64,000 nt of DNA, from positions 1,426,001 to 1,490,000 of the forward strand of contig JAJNNY010000001.1 in the NCBI GenBank assembly GCA_022453515.1, read 5' to 3'. The notes below the pieces were generated by a model. It was given only the letters and a program-made list of their open reading frames with translations. It was not told the origin of the DNA and did no database searches. Below are positions 1 to 11,691 of this stretch, one piece after another (positions within the stretch are counted from its first letter, which is position 1; every line of letters starts with the position of its first letter). The DNA is from Astrocystis sublimbata. Its lineage: Eukaryota; Ascomycota; Sordariomycetes; Xylariales; Xylariaceae. A program made the translations under genes and the position numbers.

Positions 1-1337
1 TGTCAGACAAGTTTTTCGCTGTTTTCTTTTCGCGTCGTTGAGAGCCACAGTTCATGAGAATGCTTACCTTTATCATCGAGGTTGACCTCCAACGCGGCAA
101 ACGCGCCGAGCGGAAGCAACGGCAACAGGGAAAGGAGCGACGGAATCATGTTTACGGTTTGGCAAAACTAGCGAAACTCATATGTGAGTACTTTGTATGT
201 AGTCCCGGCTGTCCATGCAATGCAATCGGGAAGTGGGAGAACTGCAGCAACGGCAGTTGAGAGGACGTTCCAAGAGCGCAGGATTGATGACCAAGGCCCC
301 GTCAGACGTTCTTTTGGGCACCGGATGACGTTGGATGTTTTTGCGCGGTCTTGGTGATTTGAGAACCGGTAGGCTCAACTTGGGGTCTACAGGTTGGGGT
401 CGGCGCAGATTGGGAGTTAGGTAGTAATTGAATGCATGTGCACTTACCAATGAACGAATGTTACCGTGATACCGCGCCTGAGGCAGAATGACGGATTGAC
501 CGTCGGCGGGAATTGGGATTGGACGCCAGACGATCCTTTCATTCAGGTACTTACAGGGCGTTATGCCGGTGCCTGGAGTTGACAGGGGAAAGACTAGTAA
601 GTCAAGTATATCGCTATGGCCAAGCCCCTTGTCAGCTTTCGCCTTGGGTCTAAAATGATTTGCCGTCTCACTTTGACCCGTCAGCTGGTTATGCTAATCA
701 ATCTACATCAAGTTGGGTTTATAGATCGCGTATCAAGAAGACTTGAGCTGGTTCTGATCATTTGGGTATCCTCATTACTGGTATCAGGCAGCGCAGCAAA
801 GCACCCGGTGAAGGGTTTAAAACCCCGTGCTGATCAGACATTTGAAATTGGACACTGGACTGAGCCATGAGAACTTCTGGGTTCATTCGTGTTGGGGATT
901 GGTGAGGCTGTGCAGGCTGTCTGGCGAGTCTTTCGACAGGGGCAGTTATGTTCTAGCGCGCCATTCATGTTCCAACACGGGAAGGTCGCGCAGGTAAGCG
1001 GCATCTGGGGAGACTCTGCTATTGGGCTAATCCACCTTCGGACTGGCGGTATTAATGACTCTCCGTCAGAAGGATATGGGACATGGAAGTTTGGTCGATG
1101 AAACATCGCGCGTGAATCTGGTGCGTGGTAGATAGACTTCATTGGTGACCTATTGGAGTTGTAGATGGCGAAGACAAAGCAAGTTGTAGTCTATAAGTAT
1201 GTAGGCTCTCTTCTAAAGGTGTCGCGACAGCTGCACTCTAGTCTTTGACCCTACAAACACCGTCGTCGCACCGTCTTGGGCTGATCCAATAATGCAAGTT
1301 GTAAAGGATATGCAAGAGAAGGATGAATAGGCGAAAA
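1..1337. other. Left-edge intergenic stretch, no supportable gene
   Basis: Short open frames occur on both strands (about 70-100 codons), but none has a recognisable domain, a signal peptide or consistent splice signals. No RNA gene or repeat structure was recognised. It lies downstream of the histidine phosphatase gene and may hold its 3' untranslated region. Confidence 0.4.
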
Positions 1338-2295
1338 TCAGTGAAAGCTATCCTCAGCACTCGGTATCTCATCAGGCAGGTCTGAGCCTACTATGACCTC
1401 CTCCGTCCAACTATAGCCGAGGCCACCTCCATTTTCTTTGGTGGAAGCGTGCTGTTCAAGCCGATAGGGGCTTCCCGCGCTCGCCATAGCCGCGAAGTCG
1501 AAGATGCGATAATCGGCGTTGAAGAACCAGCTACCGGTGACGCCCCGACGCAAAAACCCCGAGTGCGATACCACGATGATGACCTTCTCGGGCCGCTCGT
1601 ACAGACTTTGAAGCGCGGCCTGCCCTCGCGCTACGATGGTGGCCTTAGTGAAGTGATACTTGCTGCCTGCTGGTGTCGACTTGTCTGGATAAACCGGGTC
1701 GACTGTCGAGTACTTGAACCACGAAATTCAGCCATAGCCTCTTAGAGCGGAGGGTTGTTAGAAGGTGATCGAATGAGTGTTATTACATACGTCGATGCTG
1801 GGGAATTCCTCGGCCACCTTGCTTATTTCGCTGCCAGTATCGCATGGCTTTGCCGAGTTTTCTGTACGTTGACTTGAGCTTGGATTCGAATTTCCGCATA
1901 AAGCTATGTGAGGAGGCAGGTTGAGAGGGACTAGAAAGAGTCGTGCGTACCTTGCCAGAGGGCATCAGCTTGGACCTTCACACCCTTCTCTATGAGCCAA
2001 TCGACAGAGTCTAAGGTGGTCTGGATGGTGCGGCGCATGGGAGATGTGATGATCAACTCGGCTTGCTGGGCTAAGGGATGCTGCATAAGTCCCTCGCGCA
2101 GCTCGGCGCATTGTTCCCTTCCGAGCTGGGTGAGATCCGGATCATGAATGAAGTAGTCCTCTGTGGGCAGTCAGTGTTTTGACTCATCATTGTGAGTGCA
2201 TCTGCTTGGTGGAAATCAGAACGAGAGCGGAAACGCTTACTCGTGGCATTGTGTTCCGCTTGGGCGTGGCGTACGAGGATCAAAGTCGGAGGCAT
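1338..2295 (-). CDS. Histidine phosphatase (phosphoglycerate mutase-like)
   Basis: Four exons: 2295-2241, 2160-1951, 1861-1791, 1712-1338; 236 aa in frame. The N-terminus carries the family catalytic RHA motif (Arg9-His10-Ala11) after a short beta strand. An SPMRRT segment near residue 62 matches the second phosphate-binding Arg region. A VVSHSGFLR motif in the last exon supplies the second catalytic His. Known family members are soluble phosphatases of the PGAM/SixA type acting on small phosphorylated molecules or phosphoproteins; the substrate cannot be read here. The start is the first Met before the RHA motif. The gene is divergent from CTNNBL1, sharing about 420 bp. Confidence 0.88.
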
Positions 2296-2715
2296 ACTGA
2301 TGTAAGATAATGTATACTACCTAGGTAGGTACATATGTAGACTAAGTATACCGGGAACCTCGTCAAAAGTATAAGAATGGACTCGAGTGTGAGTCTTAGT
2401 GACACACTGCCGCTTACCGGATCTTTGGACGGAGATGGACGGGTGAGTGCGCAATGGAGGCACGGACACTGTGCGGTACAAGCAGTGGCCAACTGCCCTA
2501 GACCGTGCTAATTACGTCGCCAAAGCACCTAAGCACCTAGACATACTTAGGTACTTAGACACACCTAGGTACTTCCCCAAACCTTGAACTGGAGAGCAGA
2601 CCTCACATCCATTCAAGCTTTTGCCATCGCGCCTTGCTGCAATACATCTCCTTCGCATATTCCCCCCCTCTTAATCTCTGATAGTCTGCCACGCCATTGC
2701 ACACATACCCCCGTG
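2296..2715. promoter_or_regulatory. Divergent intergenic region with CTAGGTAC-type repeats
   Basis: The 420 bp between the divergent phosphatase and CTNNBL1 genes contains several copies of an imperfect palindrome of the type CCTAGGTAC / CTTAGGTAC (about 2320-2330 and 2525-2575). It presumably carries both promoters. No individual binding site can be assigned. Confidence 0.35.
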
Positions 2716-4652
2716 ATGACGAGTATAGACGAGCTGTTCAAGGTAACTTACGGGTCTCCTGCCGCCATATCGCAAACCGCGCCACTAACACGAGATAACA
2801 GGCGTCTGGCGTGGGCAACAAACGCAAACTCGAGCCACTTAAAGATCCTAGTAAGTCACTGTTTCCCCGGTATCTATTCCGCTCGTCAGTCATGAAGCCG
2901 TGAAGCTGACCTATTGGTTTACCTACTTCAACAGATGAAGTCTACAAAATCGCCCGTCTCCATGGCAACAGCAACGGAAGCAGCAGCAGACACGCACGCG
3001 TAGACGACGATGGCGACGCCGATATGGAGGCCGGCCCCGCACCGCCCCCAGCCGACGGCGACGATGAAGACGGCGACTACGGCCCGGACATGCCGCCCGA
3101 CGACGACGAGGAAGGCGGGCGGTTCTTCGGCGGCGGCGTCACGGCGCAGGAGGCGCAGGTGCTGGACTACCTCGACGACACGGGCGAAGCCGACCTCACG
3201 CCCGACAAGTTCGACGTCGCCTGGCTGCGGCGCACGGCCATCAGCCTCGAGAAGAAGATCACGCGCAACGCCGAGCAGCGCGCCAAGTTCGAGCACGACC
3301 CCTCCAAGTTCATCGCCAGCGAGGCCGAGCTCGACGCCGAGATCAAGACCCTGTCCATCCTGTCCGAACACCCCGAGCTGTACCCCGAGTTCGCGCGCAT
3401 CGGATCCTGCGAGAGCCTAGTGGGGCTGCTAGCGCACGAGAACACGGACATCGCCATCGATGCGGTCGAGATCATCGACGAGCTGACCGACGAGGATGTG
3501 AGCGCCGAGGAGGCGCAGTACGAGGCCCTCGTGGATGCGCTGCTCGCGGCCGATTTATTGTCGTTGCTGGTGTCGAATCTCGAGCGGTTGGATGAGACGC
3601 AGGAGACGGATCGCGGCGGTATATATCACGCGCTCGGCATCGTCGAGAACCTGTGCGGACGCACTGCTACCGCGGAGCGCGTCGCTGAGAACGAGGGGCT
3701 GCTCAAGTGGTTGTTGAGACGGATACAGGTCAAAGAGGAGGGCGGAGGCGTCAGCCAGAACAAGCAGTACGCGGCCGAGATACTAGCTATTCTCGTGCAG
3801 AACTCGCCCAAGAACAGGCGGAAACTCGCTGGCCTCGAGGTCGCCGACATCATGCTGCAGCTCGTCGCACCGTACCGGAAACGGGACCCCGAGAAGGGCG
3901 GTGAAGAAGAAGAATACGTGGAGAACGTGTTCGAGACACTGACGTGCGTGGTCGACGAGGGCGAGGGGATGGCCAAGTTCGTCTCGGCCGAGGGCGTCGA
4001 GCTGTGCCTCATCATGTTGAAGGAAGGAAAGCTATCCAAGGCCGCGGCGCTGCGGCTGCTGGACCATGCGGCCGGAGGGGGGCCCCCGGGCACCGAGGTC
4101 TGCCAGAAAATCGTCGAGGCCGGCGGTCTCAAGAACATCTTCACCCTCTTCATGAAGAAGAGCACCGACCACCGCGCCGCCGAGCACCTGATTGGCATAT
4201 TCGCGTCCATGCTGCGCTCGCTGCCGGCCGACTCGGCCGAGCGCATACGGCTCCTGGCCAAGTTCGTCGAGAAGGACTACGAGAAGACGACGAGGCTCGT
4301 GCAGCTGCGCCGGGAAGTGGCCGCGCGCGTTAAGGTCGTCGACGACGCGATCTGGGCCGAGCAGGTGCAGATGTCGGCCGAGGAAAGGGAGGAGGCGGCG
4401 GACGAGTGGTTCTCGCGCAGGCTGGATGCCGGTCTCTTCTCGCTGCAGACGCTGGACGTGGTGCTCGCCTGGCTCGTGGCCGAGGACGGCGGAGCCAGGG
4501 GGACTATCCGAAAATTGCTGGCTGATCGGGACGAGACGTTGGATGTGGTCAAGGACACGATACAGGAGCAGATGGAGGGGATAGACACAGAAGATGCGGA
4601 CGGCAAAGACACGAGAGAGATGCTCTCGACACTAGTTAAATTCCTACAATAA
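2716..4652 (+). CDS. Beta-catenin-like protein 1 (CTNNBL1), spliceosome-associated ARM protein
   Basis: Exons 2716-2742, 2802-2850 and 2935-4652; 597 aa. The N-terminus (MTSIDELFK.. then a KRK basic cluster at residues 16-18 and ..LEPLKDPNEVYK) is the family signature. An acidic stretch (about residues 45-75) follows, then the long helical ARM-repeat body with the family's FMKK and MLRSLP-type segments. In animals CTNNBL1 binds CDC5L/PRP31 in the PRP19 spliceosome complex; a nuclear splicing role is inferred here. Human CTNNBL1 is 563 aa, so length fits. Exon 3 is strikingly GC-rich. The start is fixed by a 9-codon first exon before a canonical GTAACT donor. Confidence 0.93.
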
Positions 4653-4978
4653 GGGTGAGCTTGATAGGGACGAACGAACAATACACGCTGACCTCCAAGT
4701 CGGCCTTCCAACTTCAACACCTGCAGCAGTTCTACGTGTCTAATCATGCTACTCTCATGCTATCCACCGCGCGGCTGCGGATTTCACACTCTGCGCACCA
4801 TTGCCGCCAATATTGTCTCATAGTGGTCCCCTATTCGTCCGCTGACCGCCCATTCTTAACAAGCCATTGGAGCCATATGCATGCAAGGAGCGCCTCCTGC
4901 TGTACTAGTATCTCTATCGGCTGCTTCGCCCGGACTCAAGATCTGCTCTTTGTTCGACGACACTCTGATAGGACTTTC
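4653..4978. other. Convergent intergenic region (CTNNBL1 / VMA10)
   Basis: 326 bp between two convergent stop codons; only untranslated sequence is expected and no further feature is seen. Confidence 0.5.
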
Positions 4979-5819
4979 CTACTCGGCGGACGGGGGAACG
5001 GGGTTGACGTCCAAAACGCCCTTCAGTAGGTCATCGATGACCTTGGTCTGGTTCTTCTTGCCCAAGGTCTGGATCTCCTTGATCTTCTCGTCGGCTTCCT
5101 TGTTGGCCTCGCCCTCGGCCTGCTCGTTGCCTTGGGTATGCTGGTTGCAGAGATCCACAAGTCAGTACGTGGTTATTGAATTCGTAATCCGCCTGCTGTC
5201 CTTGCCGTTGCCATTGCCTGGCGCCTGGTGTCTGGCTCTAATGGCTACTGGCCGGAATGAAGTCGGCCTGACCGCCCGCAACGCGGAAGGAAACAATATG
5301 TAGGTAGGTAGATGGGGAATGTGGTGCTGACCTCGGCCTCGAACTTCTTGAACTCGTCCTCTTTGGACTGCCTGTACGCGTCTATCTCCTTCTTGGCCTC
5401 ATCCCGAGCTTCGCGCACACGCTTCGTTCGAACTAGTCGCAGGGGCAGCTGAAGTTAGTGGTTGTTTCCGCTGTGTGGAGTCGCATATCTCGGGGCATCG
5501 GAGAGTCTTGTCGAGTACATACGTTCACGAGCTATAGGATGTCAGTATCTCGAGATATATACCGAAGGGAGAGGAGCCGGGTTCGGTTCAGTATGCGCCA
5601 TAGTACCTTTCTGGACGATCTTGGAGGCTTCTCTCTCTGCCTATGGGTCGGATTTCGTTAGGTTCGCGGGCTTGACATCGGTGTAGGAGCACGAGAGGGT
5701 TCAATGGTTGCGTACGTCGAGCAAGGTCTGGATGCCGGCGGAGTTCTGGGCCGACTGGTGTTGATGCATTGTTAGCTACCATGCTGTATCATCGCATTCC
5801 GGGTGGGTGGCTATACCAT
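4979..5819 (-). CDS. VMA10: V-type proton ATPase subunit G
   Basis: Six exons: 5819-5817 (ATG only), 5754-5716, 5640-5607, 5531-5523 (9-nt micro-exon), 5432-5332 and 5140-4979; 115 aa, in frame throughout. The protein starts MSAQNSAGIQTLLD, continues with an AEREASKIVQKAR helix and a long charged coiled coil, and ends in a short proline-containing tail. This is the typical subunit G profile; yeast Vma10 is 114 aa. Subunit G pairs with subunit E as a peripheral stalk of the vacuolar proton pump. The structure is unusual: the first intron directly follows the start codon, and exon 4 encodes only parts of four residues. Splice sites are canonical. It is divergent from PET117. Confidence 0.92.
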
Positions 5820-6329
5820 GATGAGATGTTGGGGCGGGAGGACGGGAAGAGTGGTAGAGGGCGACACGACAGCTGATCCACGGATCTCAGCTGCAAAGGA
5901 GTTTCGGTTAAAGGTTGAGATGGGGGTGGTTGGCGTAGGGCGTGTCAATTGGGTGGGAGGTGAGTGAGGTCGAGGTTCAGGTGACACTGAGAGCTACCTA
6001 AACCTTGCAGGTAGCCCAGTGGTGTTATCAGATGCAATGGGATACAATTAAGGTACCTGTATCACATATCTACGGGGCAGCTAGGTGTGGGCGGTACCTA
6101 CAATGCCCTGCCCACAGCTGTGCACCTTACCTAGAGGTGCCTGGGCAGGTAACAAGGCCGCCGAAGACGGGCTACAGGCTCCTTCAACGTCACCCACGTC
6201 AGCTCTACAGTGGATCGCATACCTAAAGTACCTAAGGTAGCTTCAAGGCTTTGCGCATGCTGATCAGCTTCAACCTTTTGATTCCGTCCTTGAGGTCGTG
6301 CCCGCCATTGACAGCCTGCCCCTCTCGCA
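5820..6329. promoter_or_regulatory. Divergent promoter region VMA10 / PET117
   Basis: 510 bp between divergent starts. It contains several ACCTACC/GGTACCT-like tracts (about 5995-6140 and 6225-6240), similar to the tetranucleotide-rich tracts elsewhere in the window. No specific operator can be assigned. Confidence 0.35.
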
Positions 6330-6656
6330 ATGTCGCGCGCCTCGAAGCTCACCCTGCTGGGCACGTCGCTGTTCGCAGCCACTACCGTGGTCTTCGTCCA
6401 TTTCCAGCAGAAATCAGAGAAAGATGTCAGTCTCTTGCCAATGCAGCCGTGTTGCCGTCCGGCGAACACCCACTGACCGACTACCTCGTCCCAGGCCATG
6501 CACCAGGGCGTCGTTCGCGATATGGAACAACAGCGCATAAAAAAGGAACGCCAGCTCGATTTCGATTTGCAGAAAGCCCTCGAGGAAGAATACAAGAAGG
6601 GCCAGACCGTCTCCCAGGTCGCCTCTTTACCAGACAAGCCGTTACCGAATTCATAG
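6330..6656 (+). CDS. PET117: Cytochrome c oxidase assembly protein PET117
   Basis: Exons 6330-6425 and 6495-6656; 85 aa. It starts MSRASKLT, followed by a single hydrophobic helix (about residues 7-24). Then comes the short family motif HQGVVRD after the splice site and a Lys/Glu/Gln-rich helix. PET117 is a small mitochondrial inner-membrane protein that works with Cox15 in heme A supply to complex IV. Length is close to known fungal members (about 70-110 aa). The intron splits the protein just before the HQG motif. No alternative function is suggested. Confidence 0.85.
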
Positions 6657-7141
6657 CCGCTGCCACCCCACCCCCCTCGACGACTTCTGCCAACTTCGAT
6701 GCCGCCCACCAGAGCGCATGCCATATGCCATGCGCCCCAATATTTGGCTGCGAGGAACAGCGTCATTGAACCGTCTTCCCCCGGCCGAGTTGAGTTTCAA
6801 AGACTGGAGCGCCTCGCTTCGCCTCGATTAGAGAGCGAACGAAGAAGAGAGAGACACACACAGCTCTTGAGGACCACCCCGTCTCGTCTCGTCTCGTCTG
6901 GTTTGGTCCACAACGAGACTGGGTATGCTGAAGAGTAGCCTGGCTAGAGAAAACCAGGAACCCTCCGGGACCTGTACAACAGCTATGTAATGCTTACATT
7001 GTAATATTACATGAGATACCCTGTGGAATCGAATTTCTCGGTTGCCTTGCACGTCACTCGATGAATCATGATGATTCGGCTATCCATGTGACCTTTGAGG
7101 GGCTGCGGATTTGGGCGCCGGTCCGTGAACCACAGGCCAAC
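6657..7141. other. Convergent intergenic region PET117 / DUF4863 gene
   Basis: 485 bp between convergent stops. It has a short CGTCTCGTCT-type direct repeat (about 6884-6898). No gene is supported. Confidence 0.4.
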
Positions 7142-7949
7142 TCAGACACTCAGAGGCTGCTTCATATCCGGTGTCGCCTTATACGAGATGCGCCCGGCCG
7201 GCAAGAAGAACAGCGCCACGAGCGCGCCCTTCTGGACACGCGGGTAATGGTGCGTGCCCGGCCCCGGCGACGTCCAGCCCGCACCGCGCCAGCCATTCAT
7301 GCCCTCCAGCTCTGCCTCCTTATCGAGCTGCACGACGCAGTTGATCTCGCCGTAGGGGTGAGCGTGGTACTGCCCCGCGAAGACATCCTCGCTCTCCATG
7401 TACACGGTGGTGATGCTGAAGAAGCGTGTCTCGGCGCTCGGCAGCGCGATCCTGCCCCGTCGATAATGCCGCCCGTCCAGCTCTGTCTCCGCCACCCAGC
7501 CCTCCGTAAGCCCCTGGCGGACTAGACTGCAGAGGTCCTCGTAGTATGCGTTACCCGGCCCGTACTCCTTGTTCAGTCTCTCCTCGAGGTCTTTCCCTGG
7601 TGTGCTTTTGACGATGCGATGCCCTGTCAGTTTTCTTATTCTGTGCCATGTGTCGATGACCATTCGTTGTGTGGTGATTGGCCAACGGTGGCACTTACAG
7701 GTCTTCCACTTCCGCAAAGAACTCGCTGCACCTCTGCACCAGTTTCTGTGCTGTTGGCCACTACAGATTCGTCATTAGGTCAACCAAACTCTTTCTGCAA
7801 TATCAACTATTATGGTGGTAAAAACATTCAAAACTTTGAGAGCCAAACCGAGACCTGACATTGCTCTTTTCATCATGAAAAGGATGAACTCTCACCTTCT
7901 CCAGGTCCAAGACAGCGGACTGGCCAGGTTGTGGCGGGGAATTATCCAT
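7142..7949 (-). CDS. DUF4863 family protein (4-hydroxylaminobenzoate lyase-like)
   Basis: Exons 7949-7896, 7760-7699 and 7604-7142; 192 aa. The C-terminal half has a cupin-like core with HAHPYGEIN (about residue 125), a GWxSPGPGTHHYPRV segment and a final LFFLPAG strand. These are the landmarks of DUF4863, whose bacterial members include the hydroxylaminobenzoate lyase of nitrobenzoate degradation. The N-terminal half is a helical EFFAEVEDL/ALCSLVRQGL-type region as in relatives. Family assignment rests on motif recall, and the reaction is inferred only. The gene lies just downstream of an MFS transporter gene on the same strand. An in-frame TAG upstream of exon 2 is removed by the first intron. 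Confidence 0.72.
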
Positions 7950-8559
7950 CGGGTTGGATATATAACTCGCTTCTTCTCAGTTTCTGGAAATTACTGCAAG
8001 ATACCTTATGCCTTTACGTCACAATGAAGCTTTATGGAGATTTGAAGTTTTAAGCTTGCTTCGAGGTTCGAGGTTCCATCTGCATGCATCAGCAATAAAT
8101 AAATACAGGGGCGAGGAGGGGTTTCTTAGACCCGTTGGACCCCGCATCCGCATCCAAGTACCGTCCCGGAACTACCGCACATAAGTATTTCCATTATGTT
8201 GGATTTGCTGGTTCATGGGGTGAGTGTCTGTCTTGTCTGGTATCCTTGAGCCTAGATCGAGTATGTATTTGGAATGATCATAATATTGTGGTCACAATTT
8301 CTTCATACCGCGAGCGTAGATCGACCGCGTAGATGCACCCGGCATGCCCGGGTTAGAGTTCTCCCTCGATTTCAGCAACAACATTCATTATTCCAGAATT
8401 AATGTTACTTGAAACCCTTCCAAAGTGTCGGCGCTGATACAGACTATCTCTCGAAGCCAATATCATATTTGCTCGCTTGGTGTGTTGATGGTTCTGTGCG
8501 TATTACTTATATGTACAATTCATGACAGTGTATGGGGGCATTATTCTTCTCTACATTTT
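7950..8559. other. Intergenic region between DUF4863 and MFS transporter genes
   Basis: 610 bp, AT-richer than its flanks, with short TTCGAGGTTC direct repeats (about 8058-8075). It presumably holds the DUF4863 promoter and the transporter 3' untranslated region. No gene is seen. Confidence 0.4.
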
Positions 8560-11055
8560 CTAAGGATGCACCGCGTGAGAACTTGCGATTTGGTTCCGGT
8601 ACTGGTCAATCGCCTGGCCTTCTACGTGCTCGGCGAACACGTCGACCTTGGTCGAGGCGAACTTTCGAGCGCTGATCCTCTGCTCGAACAGCAGGTCCAG
8701 TTCGGCAAAGGTACGCCCGGCGGGCTCGGGGACGCGGAAGTAGGTGTAGATCAAGCAGAGAAAGCAAGAGCCGGCCTGGTGAGATATTAGAACTTGAGAC
8801 TCTTCAAAAAGAATCATAAATATGGTTGACTTACCCAGAAAAATCCAGCATAGTTGCCCCAATCCCATGCCGTCGGGTTCAGCATGTAAGGCGTTATCAC
8901 ACCGGCCACGATGCCTACAATGTTACTGTTTCGAGTCAGAACGAAGCTAGCTCCCACGACTGCAAAAAGGACTTACTATAGGATTCGGCCAAGCACGACA
9001 GTCTTGATCTGCAGGCGCCTGGAGGACAGCTCTGCCACCAACGAATAGCACACAGTACCGACGGTCAACTGGTAGACCAAAGCCCAGACTACAAGTGCAT
9101 AGGAACATGTTAGTCAACCACACAGGCAAGGAGAAGGATGCAGTACGGAGGTCTTGATAACCCACCCAAGAGGATAGACCCAGTGGCCAGTGATGCCGCG
9201 TTCCTGTCCGGAGCAAGCCCAAGGAAACCCAGAACCAAAAGAATGAGGAAAAGCGCTGCGAGACCGGAAATGTACAGAGTCCTTGACACTCGTTAGCACA
9301 CAGTACTGGCAACATGACCCCTGGAAAGAACAGAAGCTACCTTCGTCCGAAACCGAGCGTGATGAGAGTCCACGCGCCCACCACGCCAACGCTGTTGATC
9401 GCATACTGGCCGAGGGCAAAGTAGTAGGCTTTGTCCTCGCTCAATCCCGCCTGTTGAAGGAAGTATGTCGAGTAGTTGGAAAAGGAGTTTCCGCTCAGGT
9501 TCTGGATTGCCCAACATGCGCAGACAACCTAGGTGGGTAGGGGAGTTAGCCTACGACACTGCGACGAACAGCTGTAAGGCAGTGGCTTACCTCGGTGCGA
9601 CGGAGATCGACGCCTTTGAAGCAATCCAAGAAACTGGCGCCTTTGGTGATCTACAAGATATTAGCACACTTGATTTACATCAGTCCCAGACATGCCACTC
9701 ACTTTGTCTTCCAACGCGGTGGTATGCGCCATCATCGCAATGGTCTCATCAGCATCGAAATCGGTCTCCCGATTTAAGCTTGTCAGGCGAAGCAGCGACT
9801 TTTTGGCCGCGTCCAACCGCCCGTGACGAACCTGCCACCATGGCGACTCAGGCGCCAGGAAGATTCCAATGCTCAGGGGCACGGGCCAGATCCATTGCAG
9901 CGCATAGGGCTACGCAGACTATTAGTACTGATGTACTGCAATGTTTTTTTTTGCAAGGGAACCCACGATTCGATACGCCCATTCGTCCTTTCGCCAGCTG
10001 TTCCCAACAATCGCGCCGATGCCGATGAGCTGGCCGAATCCCCAGCAGGCATTGATGTACGTGGTAAGATAACCGCGGAGCGCAACAGGACAGACTTCAG
10101 AGGCGTAGGTGATGGTGATGGTCTGGAAGACACCCCAGGGGATTCCGCAGAGGATTTCAGCAACTTGCAGATGGATGACGTTCTGTGCCGTGAAGAATAT
10201 GGCCACGAAGCCGGTGAGCAATGCCAGACACCTGTGAGACACGCATCAATAATGACCACCTATAGGAGTTGTTGTAAGAGGGGTAATCGCAGACTCTGTC
10301 CGACTCCGCCGCCGCTGCAAAACCCCAAATACATGCGAATAGGGGCAATTTCAACAAATTCGGCGATGAACATACGCAATAACAGTCCAACGATAGCCAA
10401 ATCGCTCAGATAGATATCCGTTGATCATCAAGCCTAATATCTCGCCCTGCAACGCAGTTAGTCGTGCATATTTAGATCGGATCGACCGTCAAAATCATAT
10501 CATATCATGGATAGATACCGATCAGATCTCATGCAAATGTAAGGATAAACCTTGAAAATCAGGAAAAAAGAAAAAAAAAAAAAAAAAAAAGAACAGCATG
10601 AAGCTATCAACTTGTTTGCTGATAAATGAGACGTTCAGACTCACCACAACAGCACCATTGCTCAGTCCAGCCTGCCAAGGCGCCGAGACTTGGTAGTCTA
10701 TCTTGCCTTCGGGGGTGGTGTAGGGCTCTCCGTACTTCCTGTTGAACTGGGAATTGCCGTAGAAGTTGTTGATCAGAGACACATCGTAACCCTCCATGAC
10801 AATGCACGTGGAGATGAGGACGCTCCATCCTATAGCCTTGGGGTAAAGCCTGATGCCCTGTAGGAGACTCATATTATGCTCTTTTTCCGTAGCGAGACGG
10901 GCATTGCGGATGAGGTCCTCCATGGAGGTGTTCTTCTCGTCAGGCTCATCACGGAAGTCATTGGTGTGCTTGGAGACCTGCTGCTGTACTGGCGACGGCA
11001 TCTCGTCCATGTTGACGGCGGATTGTGAATTCTTCTCGTCCGTTCCCACTGCCAT
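8560..11055 (-). CDS. MFS sugar transporter, maltose/alpha-glucoside permease type
   Basis: Ten exons: 11055-10645, 10446-10376, 10231-9967, 9909-9703, 9650-9591, 9528-9341, 9281-9166, 9088-8977, 8925-8835, 8775-8560; 578 aa, in frame. Sugar-porter marks are the [10 protein letters not shown]1 end, the [10 protein letters not shown] loop 2-3 motif, [12 protein letters not shown] before the central loop, GFGRR in loop 8-9, and [12 protein letters not shown] at the start of the C-tail. These resemble fungal maltose/alpha-glucoside permeases of the plasma membrane. A hydrophilic N-terminus of about 85 residues precedes TM1. Intron 1 holds an A19 tract. The neighbours are a DUF4863 gene (downstream, same strand) and a divergent GST gene. 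The substrate is inferred from family only. Confidence 0.9.
10572..10590. repeat. A19 homopolymer in transporter intron 1
   Basis: Nineteen consecutive A on the + strand (T on the coding strand) inside the first intron of the MFS transporter. This could act as a polypyrimidine tract; its length is likely variable between isolates. Confidence 0.9.
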
Positions 11056-11691
11056 CTTGTCGAAAGTGTGGTGGTGGTGTGGCAGTTTTTATTGTGGGTT
11101 TTTGCTGCTGATTGAAATAGGCCGAGCAAGCTGAGTGAGATTGCCTAGGTGACGAGAAAATTAACCCCGAAATCAAAGAATGGTTTTATATGCCATTCGG
11201 TGAATTGGCAAGCAAGGTAAGCTTTCGGCCGCGGGTAGCCGGAAATCGACTACCTAACCTAACAATAAGGGGTTGCGCGAGAAAATAGCTGCTCGCTGCG
11301 ATTTGTCCATGCCAAGTTGCTTGCCAACCAACACCAAGCATCCTTGCCCGCCTTGTTCTCCGGCTCATGTGTGGGGAAGAAGAAGAACGGTGGGTAACAC
11401 AAAGAACCTAGGCAGGTTGTACCATCCCGAATCAGAATGGGACCTCGGGAAGAGGTCAGTTACCTTAAACTAGCATGTTTTTAGTATAATACCCTATGTA
11501 GGTGGGTGGGTAGGTAATATGGAGTATACATACCCTTAAGACCTAACGCCTTGCTTTGTAATATACGAGTTTTATATATATGTTTTATTTATATCAAACT
11601 TTTAGAAAACGAGCCTTTTAACTAAGATTGTACACGGTTTTTTATATTACCTTTTTAACCCTGTTCGAAGTTCTCTCACAAGCAAGGGAAA
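11056..11691. promoter_or_regulatory. Divergent promoter region MFS transporter / GST
   Basis: 636 bp. An AT-rich segment lies at about 11560-11660, just before the GST start; the transporter side is GC-balanced. A GGTGGGTGGGTAGG tract occurs near 11503. No binding site can be assigned. Confidence 0.35.

Noticed and set aside
54..1142. Open frames of 60-100 codons on both strands at the left edge
   Set aside because: No domain, signal peptide or splice consistency; frames overlap each other on opposite strands.
7740..7800. Start codon followed by an early TAG near the DUF4863 gene
   Set aside because: The true start is 7949 and this segment is intron 1.
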